Origin: Deltaproteobacteria bacterium
GTDB taxonomy: Bacteria > Desulfobacterota > GWC2-55-46
DNA length: 64,000 nucleotides
Direction: 5' to 3'
NCBI GenBank assembly: GCA_015075075.1
Contig: JABTVA010000009.1
Span: forward strand, 45,428 to 109,427
In this document: positions 55,836 through 63,968 of the stretch, one piece after another
Layout of the letters: each line of letters starts with the position of its first letter
Position numbering within the stretch: the stretch's first letter is position 1
Position numbers and translations under genes: made by a program
The notes under the pieces: generated by a model
Told to the model about the DNA's origin: nothing
Database searches by the model: none
Seen by the model: the letters and a program-made list of their open reading frames with translations, nothing else

Positions 55836-56579
55836 TTAAAAATCCGCCCTCAGCATGACGAACGGCCCATTAAGCGTCAGGTCAGCGAGGTCGGAGTCGT
55901 GCTCCGCGTGCAGCCTGAAATACCTGTAGCCCCCGGAGATGACGACGAACGGGACAGGCTTGAGATTGACCGAGGCCTCCGCGTCCACAAGATAGGCCTC
56001 GCTCCCCAGCGTGATGCCAGTGACCTCGCCGCCTATGCTTAAAAGAAACGGCAGGGAGACCTGCGCGGCCAGGCCGATCGTGGGAGGGGCGCCTTGAAGT
56101 CCTCGGTCTCGTCAAGCGGGACAGAGGGCCTTGAGCTGCGCCTCGGTGTCAAAATACTTCAACTCGAATATCACGCCCAGGTGGTTGTCGAGGGTGTCGA
56201 TTATATTGTACTGGTAGCCGAGGCGGTGGTAGTCGATCCTGAGCTCGGATTCCACGTCGGTTGACGCCGAGTATGTCTGGTCTCCGAAGGTTATGTTCCG
56301 CGTTATCGTGTTCCGCCCCTCCCACTTAAGGGGCATGAAGCCGTACCTGAGCCTGTGGCTGCCGAGCTCGAGCGTTATGCGCGCGTCGAAGAAGTCCTCG
56401 TCGCCGACCCCGAGGTCGTTGACAAGGTCGATCTCTGTCCCGGTCCCGCCGTCCGCGAACCTTATGTTCCCGTCTATGTCGGAAAACCAGTATCTTCCCT
56501 CGATGTCGACGAGCGCGAAGGCCGGGGGAACAGCCAGTAGCATGACCAGCATCGTAAAGAACGCAGCCAGCTTTTTCAC
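55836..56579 (-). CDS. Outer-membrane beta-barrel protein (two apparent indels)
   Basis: A signal peptide (KKLAAFFTMLVMLLAVPPAF then ALVDIEG) is followed by alternating amphipathic strands (IEGRYWFSDIDGNIRFA; SHRLRYGFMPLKWEGR; HRLGYQYNIIDTLDNHLGV). A frame break near 56120 is followed by another near 56090; after correction the protein continues PTIGLAAQVSLPFLLSIGGE..GGYRYFRLHAEH to a C-terminal ..MLRADF, ending in Phe as barrels do, about 245 residues. It starts with GTG after AGGAGG. The 286 bp gap 55550-55835 downstream shows no gene. Confidence 0.72.
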
Positions 56580-56679
56580 GAAATACCTCCTTTTAAGACC
56601 TGAGTACGAAACAGGAACGGCATGACAATGTTCTCATTTCGGCGCAATCACAGGTGAGCTTTAGCTACTTTAGCTATAA

Positions 56680-56727
56680 GGCAATCTCTAAAAAATCCTG
56701 GGAAAAATCAATTTTTCAAGAATTGCC
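56680..56727. repeat. Family A internal-deletion derivative, copy A6
   Basis: Only the two ends remain: GGCAATCTCTAAAAAATCC joined to GGAAAAATCAATTTTTCAAGAATTGCC, 48 bp. The palindromic core is missing. It lies just downstream of the LPP20-like gene stop. Confidence 0.7.
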
Positions 56728-56737
56728 GCGAGACGGG

Positions 56738-57586
56738 TCAGTCGAGGACGAATATTATCCGTGCGGCTTCCAGGAACCTACCTGACTGGTTGGAGGCGAA
56801 AACGACGCTCGCTTCCGTTGGGTCAAGCTCAATGTCGCTCGGGGATTTCGATACCCTGCCGGCATTTACCACTAGGGGGTTTGTCGAGCCTTTTTGAAGA
56901 AGGAGCTCTCTTGCCTTTTCCAGGTCGCTCGTATACCCCGGAGCGCCGCCCCGGGCGGCCACTTCGCGCGAAAGCCTGGAGGGGTCGTAGACCACCTCGC
57001 CTCCGGCGGTCACTATCCTGTTAAGGAGCGCGGGCTTGAAGCCAATGCCGCGCGCGTCTATGATGAGACCGTCCGGGCCGGACTGCGCTATGGCGATTCC
57101 GCGGTATTCCGGAAGCTGCGGCATTGTCCCCGAGATTACCGGGAGAATGGCGCCGAAGGCGTCCGGGACGCGGAGCGTAAGATATACCTCCCCGATGCCC
57201 GTCTCAGGGTCGTAGACCTCTTTTACGACCTCTGCCCCTGTTATTATGCCCTGGACAGAGGTCCGCACCTCGTCCGAGGAGGCGGAAGCGTTAAAGACTG
57301 TAGTCTCGCCGGATACGGCCACCCCGTCGAGCCTTTCGGTTATCTCGCGGTAGGCGGCTATCTTTGCGGCCCTCAGGGCAAGGAGGCGCTTCTGGGCATG
57401 CGAGAAACTTCCCTCAGGGGCAGACCCCTCGCCCTTGACGGTCAAGACGCCTTTGATGAAGGCCTCCCTGGCCCCGGTTATCTCTTCAGGGATGGCGGCG
57501 TCCGCTGCCCTTGCCTCCAAAGGCAATGCCAAGAGGGATATGGCCAGCAGACCGCACCAAAAGTAAAACAAAAGAAGCTTCTTCAT
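56738..57586 (-). CDS. LPP20-family-like exported protein
   Basis: The 282-residue protein has a signal peptide (LLFYFWCGLLAISLLALPLE then ARA). The segment from about residue 60 (QKRLLALRAAKIAAYREITE, then VYDPETGIGEVYLTLRVP) resembles LPP20/FlgT-N-type domains of envelope proteins. The C-terminal half has YRGIAIAQSGPDGLIIDARG and ends FLEAARIIFVLD. Function is not known; it sits between the SLH/TPR lipoprotein and the beta-barrel gene. Confidence 0.6.
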   Translation of the reverse strand: MKKLLLFYFWCGLLAISLLALPLEARAADAAIPEEITGAREAFIKGVLTVKGEGSAPEGSFSHAQKRLLALRAAKIAAYREITERLDGVAVSGETTVFNASASSDEVRTSVQGIITGAEVVKEVYDPETGIGEVYLTLRVPDAFGAILPVISGTMPQLPEYRGIAIAQSGPDGLIIDARGIGFKPALLNRIVTAGGEVVYDPSRLSREVAARGGAPGYTSDLEKARELLLQKGSTNPLVVNAGRVSKSPSDIELDPTEASVVFASNQSGRFLEAARIIFVLD

Positions 57587-57636
57587 GCGCCCCCCCTTCC
57601 AGCAGGGTTTTTGATCAGCAGGGTGTCTTAACCCTG

Positions 57637-58819
57637 CTAATGTATGTTGAGACGGTACTTGAGCGTCCTCACCGCCATTATCGCCTCTGCTCCGTCAACG
57701 TTCTCATCAGGCCTGAACTCTCCCGAAAGCGCGGTCTCCATGAGCCCCCGGGTGGTCACGCTCATTATGGCGTTATACCACGGCGATGAGGGCTCGACGT
57801 CAGGAAACGGCGAATGGCGGTGCCCGAGGAACGCAGTCGCCATCTTCTCATCATTCGATAGCTTCATGACGATGTCTTCGAGGGCCAGGGCCAGCTCCTT
57901 TCTCTTAAGCGGCTCCTGGGGCCTGAAGAGGTACGCCCTCGTCGTCTCATCGTATACGGGCTCAAGTCCCCTTAAGCCGAGCCGGACGAGCATCGAGACC
58001 TCCTCCTTCAAGGGGCTACCCAGCATGTCAGCCGGGATGAACCCCGCCTCTTTAGCCTTTACGGGAATCCGCCCCTCAAATAGTTTTTCGGCCCTGAGCT
58101 CGTCTATGAGGAGCGCCGCCACCTCGGCCCTGCTTACGGTATCCCTGAGCGCTATCTCCTTTCCGATATTGCCGAAGGTCACCCCTGAAAGGGCCCTTAC
58201 GACCTTGTCGGTCCTTTTCCAGGCCTGGTCAGCTGGGCCGTGCCATTTGCCGTCGCTTCCGGAATCGAGGACGTATTTAAACCTTTCCCCCGCCGGCTGG
58301 AACTCCCTCGCTTCGAGGTAGGCGGCGCCCATGAAGTAGTCCGCCGCCTCCCCGTCCTTGTAGAATGGAAGCCTCTCGCCTTCCTTCACCTTGAGCCTGG
58401 CTGCCGCCTTGTGCGATTTTTCCGCCTCCCTGAGCCAGTCCTTCTCCTTGAGGGCCATAGCTACCCGCATCTCCGCAAGCCTTGCAGCGAATGAATCCTC
58501 GGGCGAGGAGGAAAGCTTCCTCGCCTTTTCGAGGTGCTCGTTTATCCTCTTGATGTCCGTCCGCCTGTATTCCTCGTCTTTCTGCGCGCCGGCCTTCATT
58601 GCCGCCGCTATCGCCGTGCCTGAGTGCGCGGGCGAGTACCTTTCGTCGCACCAGGAGGCGCGTGCGAATTTCTCACGGGCCGCGTCCGTCCTTCCCTTTT
58701 CCAGAAGCTCCATCCCGCAAGGTACGGTATAAGTCTCAGGATGTACACCTCATCTCGGGTTTTGAGCACCCGGACAGGGCGAAAACGGCCATTGCAAGGG
58801 AAAGAGCGAGCCAGCGCAT
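57637..58819 (-). CDS. TPR and SLH-domain lipoprotein (frameshifted near N-terminus)
   Basis: ATG 58819 after AGGAGG opens a lipoprotein signal (RWLALSLAMAVFALSG then CSKPEMR). The frame breaks near 58745 and continues as HPETYTVPCGMELLEKGRTD. Then come TPR-like helices (residues 30-200) and two to three S-layer homology-type segments (EIALRDTVSRAEVAALLIDE; KRKELALALEDIVMKLS; SPWYNAIMSVTTRGLMETAL). SLH domains usually bind cell-wall polymers, so the protein may link outer membrane and wall. Confidence 0.72.
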
Positions 58820-58841
58820 CGGGCCTCCTATTTTCTTTTAA

Positions 58842-58983
58842 GTCAATCTCTAAAAATTAGAGATTTTTCTCGCAATTTGGAAGGCCGGGAATAAAAAGCG
58901 GAGCATATATGCTACATATGTGAGCATTTTTATTACCGGCATGACGCAGAGTCCGGGGAAAAGATCAATTTTTAGAGGTTGCC
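58842..58983. repeat. Family A palindromic repeat, copy A7
   Basis: About 142 bp with ends GTCAATCTCTAAAAATT and AATTTTTAGAGGTTGCC, inner pair GGGAATAAAAA / TTTTTATT and core GCGGAGCATATATG..CATATGTGAGCA. The right end overlaps the CsgG-like gene: GGCAACCTCTAA reads Gly-Asn-Leu-stop. Confidence 0.9.
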
Positions 58984-59937
58984 TTTAACCCGGATCACGT
59001 CCCCTGCCTTAAACCCGTTGCCAGAGGTCGTACGGGCAACGGAAATCCTGTCGCCCTGGTGCGAGTCGAGCGTGACCTCTCCTATGAGCTTCTCCCTCTT
59101 TCCAATGACCCTGCCGGTATCAGGGTCAACGAGGTCCTCGCCGGGCCTGTAGACGGAGAACACGGTGCCTGAGGCAAGGCGGCTCCTGGTCCCCGCGCGT
59201 ATGGTAACTTCCGGGCCGTCCACATGGAGCACCCTTCCCTGAAAGGGCATCTGGTTGAGCTTCTCGGCCATCTTGGTCATAGCCTTTGAAAGCGCGTCCC
59301 TCAATGCGCCGTCGCGTAGGCCGGGGTCGGCGGTGGACTTGCCGCCCAGGCCGAAGACCCCGCCGGTCGTCTTCGAGTACTCGCCCATGCCTGACTCGGC
59401 GAGAAGGCTCTTCCCGGTCGCCACGTCCACCAGGGCGTAATCTACCTGAACCCTTGCTATGTGCTTTTTGCGCTGGGCAACGAGCGTGTCCATCGATTCC
59501 TCAAGCTCATGGTACGATGTGACGGAGCCTGTTATCCTGAAGTCAACCGAGTCGAAGCCCCCGGACGTGTCCTTTATCCCCTTCTTAAGGGCCCCTGTCT
59601 GCTCAAGCTCCATGAGCCTTTCCTGCTGGCCTATCTCGCCCTTTGTAAGCACTATGGGCTCGAGCCCGGTCTGCTTCACGAGGGTCCTCAGGATATCGGT
59701 AGCTGCCTCGCCCACGCCGATGGTCTTCGCCGGGGTCTTGTTGTCGAACTCGAGTATGGCGACGTTATACTCCGGCCCCTTGTACATGGCCCCGGCCGCT
59801 TCGAGCTCCCTGGTCTGGCCGGTAAGGGTGATGTCGTCCTTGACCGCCCCGGACGTCTTTACGCCGCAGCCGGCGCTCAAAACTCCCGCCATGAACATGC
59901 ATATCAGAAAACCGACCTTCGTTGCGCTTGCCTTCAT
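58972..59937 (-). CDS. CsgG-family lipoprotein with C-terminal FlgT-like domain
   Basis: The 321-residue protein has a lipoprotein signal (GFLICMFMAGVLSAG then CGVKTSG) and a CsgG-like domain (YNVAILEFDNKT, GVGEAATDILRTLVKQTG, DFRITGSVTSY, ARVQVDYALVDVATGKSLLA). A beta-rich C-terminal domain (residues 240-320) resembles FlgT C-domains. CsgG proteins form outer-membrane pores or their accessories. The last three codons and stop come from repeat A7. The start overlaps the GNA1162-like gene by 4 bp. Confidence 0.82.
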   Translation of the reverse strand: MKASATKVGFLICMFMAGVLSAGCGVKTSGAVKDDITLTGQTRELEAAGAMYKGPEYNVAILEFDNKTPAKTIGVGEAATDILRTLVKQTGLEPIVLTKGEIGQQERLMELEQTGALKKGIKDTSGGFDSVDFRITGSVTSYHELEESMDTLVAQRKKHIARVQVDYALVDVATGKSLLAESGMGEYSKTTGGVFGLGGKSTADPGLRDGALRDALSKAMTKMAEKLNQMPFQGRVLHVDGPEVTIRAGTRSRLASGTVFSVYRPGEDLVDPDTGRVIGKREKLIGEVTLDSHQGDRISVARTTSGNGFKAGDVIRVKGNL

Positions 59938-60707
59938 TCCCGGTTACCTCCTTCGTTGTCCTTGCCGCCTTCAAGCCTTACCGGCCTTCCGGGCCCGGAG
60001 GGCATCCTTGCCATTACCCTTCTCATCATGCTGTCCGTCTCGAGCCAGAGGTGCACCCCGAAGGCCTTTGTGAGGAGCTTCTCGCCGAACGACAATATCG
60101 CGGCCTCCTCTACCTTCTTCGTGGCCCCGGCGATGAGCACGTGCCAGTCTTCGAGCCCCTCTATCGAGTCAAGCCCCTGGATGGCGCTATATGAATCGAG
60201 GCCGTCGCCAGCGGCTTCCTTCAATATCGTCACACCGAGACCTGCCTCGCTCCCGGCTATGAAGCTTTTTACTCCGAGGCCCCTCGACCAGATCACCTCT
60301 CCGGTCCGGGCGTTCACCATCTTGAACCCTGCCCTGACCTTCTTCATGTTGTACACCCCGGTGGTCACGTTGTCGAAGTTGAGGACATAGCCGTATACAA
60401 GCGCGTCCACCCCGAGGAGCTCGCCTAAGGCCAGGGGGTCGGTAAGCTCGAGCTGGCTCCCGAGCGTTATGCCCATGCGGTTAAGGAGGAGCGAGTCCAC
60501 CTCCTTAAGCGGCATGGGCTGGTAGTGCATCCGCGCTGCCCTCCTCTGAAACTCCTCCCTTATGGCCATCGGCCCGCCTACGTCGTTCGTAGCGTTGTAG
60601 AACGGGAGCACGGCCAGCGTGTAGACCGGTGTCGACGGGTTCGGCGGATATCTCGGGACGTGGGCGGCGCAGGATGCCAGAAAGAGGAGGAGGACCGGAA
60701 GAAGCAT
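59934..60707 (-). CDS. GNA1162 (DUF799)-like lipoprotein
   Basis: The 257-residue protein has a short lipoprotein signal (MLLPVLLLFLAS then CAAHVP). The body has YTLAVLPFYNATNDVGGPMA, LALGELLGVDALVYGYVLNF and VNARTGEVIWSRGLG, resembling DUF799/GNA1162 proteins that are encoded beside CsgG-like genes in Neisseria and other proteobacteria. The true start may lie a few codons upstream (..KPRW-MLLP). It is coupled to the CsgG-like gene. Confidence 0.65.
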   Translation of the reverse strand: MLLPVLLLFLASCAAHVPRYPPNPSTPVYTLAVLPFYNATNDVGGPMAIREEFQRRAARMHYQPMPLKEVDSLLLNRMGITLGSQLELTDPLALGELLGVDALVYGYVLNFDNVTTGVYNMKKVRAGFKMVNARTGEVIWSRGLGVKSFIAGSEAGLGVTILKEAAGDGLDSYSAIQGLDSIEGLEDWHVLIAGATKKVEEAAILSFGEKLLTKAFGVHLWLETDSMMRRVMARMPSGPGRPVRLEGGKDNEGGNRE

Positions 60708-60730
60708 CCATCTTGGCTTTAATGAGCGTC

Positions 60731-61951
60731 TCAGTCGAAAGCCTCCACCTCTATCGGAGTTCTGGGCCGCTCCTGTTACCCTGAAGCCCTGCAGCCTTGA
60801 TATGTCGTCGGCGACCGCCTGTGCTGGCGCGCCTTTGATTCGACCTCAAAGAAGGCCTTGCTGCCATCGAACCTCCGCTGGTATATGGCGAGCACGCCCC
60901 TTGCGCCTGTACGGAGAAGCCTCTTGAACTCGACCGCCCTGGCGTAATCGGCCCCTTTAAGCGTAATCGTGAAGGTGACGGGGCCTGCCCATTCGAGCTT
61001 ATGTCCTTGTCAGCCCTCTGCAAGCTCTTCCGAGGCCTTTGAGAGCGCATCCATGGGGCCTTTTCAGCAGATATGTGCTTTGAGGTCGCGTGGCTTTTCT
61101 TCCAGGCAAGGAGGCTACCGTCGTCTACCCTTACTGCCTGGGCCGTGATGTCAGCGAGCCAGGTGGGGACCATTCCTGTGCCCTCATCTCGGGTCTCCGA
61201 TGCTGGGCCGGGCCTTCCCGAAGACCACGATCTCGGCGTTTACCTTGCCTGCAGCTTCCCTGGCGCTTTCGCCTGAAATGTCCATGTATGGGTCGGCGGG
61301 TATTACTGCCTCGTGCTTCTGGCCATGTCCACCACGCCGTTGAAGCCTCCTTCCGGAAGGAAAGCCCATGAGGCCGCTGGCTGTAGCCGCCCCCTCACTG
61401 TGCGTTCCCGGTATCCTTACCACCATGTACGCCTCGGGCCGCTACTCAGGAGGTAAAGTCCCTATCGCCCGGCATCTTCTCGGAAATCATAAAGAGCACC
61501 CTCAGCCGCTCCGCCTTCCGCTGCAAAGGCCCATTGCGTACAGGTCGCTCTTCGAGTCCTACCGTCGAGACAACGGCTCTGACCCTGACCTGGCATACGC
61601 CACTGACCTCGATTCATCCAGGACGTCATCATAGGACTTCACGTACCTGGCGGCGTTGTAGACGGTATCGCGGAGCACCTGGAAGCTCTCGACCACGGTC
61701 TCGGACGAGACCACCATTCCTACGGCCTGCTCGACCGCCTTTCTGAGCGCGTCAGCTATAGCGCCGTCCCTCGCTGCCGGGAAGCCGGAACCTGTAACGG
61801 ACGCCGTGCCGATCGCCTCAAGGGTTATCGGGATATCGTCGTCAGCCCCTGAACCGGAGACATGGAAAAACGGGATGAGCAGTATAAGCGCGGAAAAGAT
61901 GAGGGGTATTTTTTTGCGGCTCAAGCAAACGCCCCATGTCCCTTCAAACAT
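60731..61951 (-). pseudogene. FlgT N-terminal-like exported protein, multiply frameshifted
   Basis: ATG 61951 follows AAGGAGG with good spacing. The first 140 residues read cleanly: a signal helix (KKIPLIFSALILLIPFFHVS) then EAIGTASVTGSGFPAARDGA, ALRKAVEQAVGMVVSSETVV and YNAARYVKSYDDVLDESRS, an FlgT-N-type domain. After 61560 the frame changes many times, but protein-like pieces persist in order (ADPYMDISGESAREAAGKVN, VPTWLADITAQAVRVDDGSL, GFRVTGAAQNS), ending at a stop near 60731-60733 after one correction. Either decay or a badly resolved stretch; the restored length would be about 405 residues. Confidence 0.65.
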
Positions 61952-62012
61952 GAAACCCTCCTTATCGGGCCGCAAGATCACGCGAAGATGTGAAAGCAGA
62001 GGTACTTACCCG

Positions 62013-62042
62013 TATATATCACATATGGAGGAGAAAATCCAA
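62013..62042 (-). promoter_or_regulatory. Possible promoter of the envelope operon
   Basis: Minus-strand TTGGAT (62042-62037) and TATATA (62018-62013) are 18 bp apart, about 60 bases before the FlgT-like start. Confidence 0.35.
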
Positions 62043-62103
62043 TGGGCTGCCGCACTGAGAGGCATACGGATATGTGACGCGAAAATCACTTATCAAAAAC
62101 TTA

Positions 62104-62245
62104 GGAAGCTCTGATTAATTCTTTTTTCTGTCATTCTGAGGGAGCGCAAGCGACCGAAGAATCTCGTAACTTGCTGATTTGTATAAATACGAGATTCTTC
62201 GCTCCGCTCAGAATGACAACGTTTGCGAATTAATCAGACCTTCCC
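62104..62245. mobile_element. Family C MITE-like element, copy C2
   Basis: 142 bp flanked by TA (62102-62103 and 62246-62247), ends GGAAGCTCTGATTAATTC and GAATTAATCAGACCTTCCC. The inside is a long inverted repeat of the widespread bacterial GTCATTCTGAGggagcg..GAAGAATCTCGTA type. No coding capacity. Confidence 0.75.
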
Positions 62246-62261
62246 TAACGCAAATTCCCTT

Positions 62262-62429
62262 TTAAAGCGCTGCCGCGCTTTCGGGCATAAGGCTCCGCGC
62301 ACCAATCATACATTCCGTTTTCGGTCATTCTGAAGGAGCGTCAGCGACCAAAGAATCTGGTATTCAAGCCATGCCGCAAAAGGCCTTTTAACGCGCTGCC
62401 GCGCTTTCGGGCATAAGGCTCCGCGCACT
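62262..62429. repeat. Direct repeats and a solo repeat arm
   Basis: A 40-bp direct repeat (GCGCTGCCGCGCTTTCGGGC then ATAAGGCTCCGCGCAC) occurs at 62267-62302 and 62393-62428. Between them, at about 62322-62366, is one unpaired arm of the family C core (GTCATTCTGAAGGAGCG..GAATCTGG). The remainder to 62719 holds hairpins GCTCGGCC/GGCCGAGC (62465-62486) and CCGCAC/GTGCGG (near 62614-62629) but no supported gene or RNA. Confidence 0.7.
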
Positions 62430-62719
62430 TTCCGCCTCCATCCTCCGGGCTCGGCCCTTATGTCGCTCGGCCTCAAGGGGCCGAGCTCCTAACAGCCCCG
62501 CCTCGCCAGCCCCTCCCCCATCCCCCTGTTCGCTCCGCCTTATGCCCCTGGGTTGTTTTGAAAGACGAAACAAACCCGAGGGCGTCGGCAAGCGAGTCTT
62601 ACCCTCGAAACCGCACGGTAGTGCGGAATAGGCATTTTAATACCTACTCTAAGATCGAACGGGTACGCAAAAAACCTCTTTTGCGACAAGGCACAAACGA
62701 TGCGCCCGCCTTGCGCTTC

Positions 62720-63895
62720 CTATTCAGTTTCCCTGAAATCCTTCTTTATGGCTTCGAGCGCCTCGGGGTTAAAGAAGAGTTCTATGGCGGTGAGTCCCAA
62801 TGCCTTCACGCCTTCCATGAGCGCCCTGTGTCCGTCGGGCGTTATGGTGGCGTCGGCAAAGTCGTGGGTGTGAATATTTATGCCCTTCCTTATGGGCACG
62901 TGGGGATGGATGGTGGGTATCAGCTGCGATACATTCCCGATGTCGGATGAGCCGACGTTCTTTTCAGGGGCCTCTCCGTCCTCCTTGAGGCCCAGCTGCT
63001 CCAATGCGCGCCTGTATACGCCTGCAAAGGCCATGTTTATCTTCATGGGCGCGTTCAGGTCGCCGCCTTCCGCGGCCTCAAGCGAGCAGCCTGTCGAGGC
63101 TGCCGCGCCCCTTGCGCATTCCATGACCCTTTTCCTGATGGAGTCGAGCTCCTTAAGGTCCTTTGCCCTTACGTAGAAGCATGCCGAGGCCTTCTCGGGG
63201 ATGATGTTCGGGGCCTTGCCTCCGTCGGTTATAATGCCGTGTACCCGGACATCTCCCCTCATCTGCTGGCGGAGGAGCCCTATGGAGGTGAAAAGGAGTA
63301 TCACCGCGTCGAGGGCGTTCACGCCCTCCTCGGGGTAGGCGGATGCGTGGCTGGATTTGCCGTGGAAGGTGAAATTAAGGCGCACGAGGCCCAGGAAGTG
63401 CTTTACCACCCTCCGGCCCGACGAGCCGTGCACCATCATGGCCGCGTCCACTCCGTCGAAGACGCCGGCCTTTATCATCTCTATCTTCCCTTTGCCCAGC
63501 TCCTCCGCCGGGGTGCCCAGGACAAGGAGCGTGCCCTTGCCCTGCGGGAGACTACTTGCGAGCGCCTTTGCGAGGGCCGCGCCAGCGCCGATAGAGGCCG
63601 TGCCGCCGAGGTTGTGGCCGCAGGCGTGGCCGATGCCCGGAAGCGCGTCCATCTCGGCAAGGAGCGCAATAACGGGCTTGCCCGAGCCGATGGACGCCCT
63701 GAAGGCCGTCTCCATCCCGGCTATGCCGGGTTCCACATGGAAGCCGTGCTCCTTAAGGAGCGCCTGCATCATCGAGGAGGTCCTTACCTCCTTCAGCCCA
63801 AGCTCCGGGTTCCTGTAGAAATCGTCGCTTAACCCGGTAAGTCTTCTCTCAAGCCCCTCGGCAACGGCCAGGAACTCTTCCCTTGCCTCGCGCAT
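62720..63895 (-). CDS. M20-family metal-dependent amidohydrolase/peptidase
   Basis: The 391-residue enzyme belongs to the M20D-type amidohydrolases (HipO/AbgA-like). It has ALLAEMDALPGIGHACGHNL with the metal-binding His, GTPAEELGKGKIEMIKAG with the catalytic Glu, MMVHGSSGRRVVKHF, a dimerisation domain, and SSDIGNVSQLIPTIHPHVPI. Substrates are N-acyl or aminobenzoyl amino acids. The neighbours give no clue to the substrate. Confidence 0.9.
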   Translation of the reverse strand: MREAREEFLAVAEGLERRLTGLSDDFYRNPELGLKEVRTSSMMQALLKEHGFHVEPGIAGMETAFRASIGSGKPVIALLAEMDALPGIGHACGHNLGGTASIGAGAALAKALASSLPQGKGTLLVLGTPAEELGKGKIEMIKAGVFDGVDAAMMVHGSSGRRVVKHFLGLVRLNFTFHGKSSHASAYPEEGVNALDAVILLFTSIGLLRQQMRGDVRVHGIITDGGKAPNIIPEKASACFYVRAKDLKELDSIRKRVMECARGAAASTGCSLEAAEGGDLNAPMKINMAFAGVYRRALEQLGLKEDGEAPEKNVGSSDIGNVSQLIPTIHPHVPIRKGINIHTHDFADATITPDGHRALMEGVKALGLTAIELFFNPEALEAIKKDFRETE

Positions 63896-63968
63896 ACCGT
63901 GCCCCTCTCACACATTCGTCTTGGCAGCCCGTAACCGCTGAAAGCGGGCCGCCCTTAAAGGCGGCCCT

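Noticed and set aside
62388..62591. 67-codon minus-strand frame in the gap before the M20 gene
   Set aside because: It covers a direct repeat and low-complexity Arg/Glu/Gly-rich sequence with no similarity I recognise.
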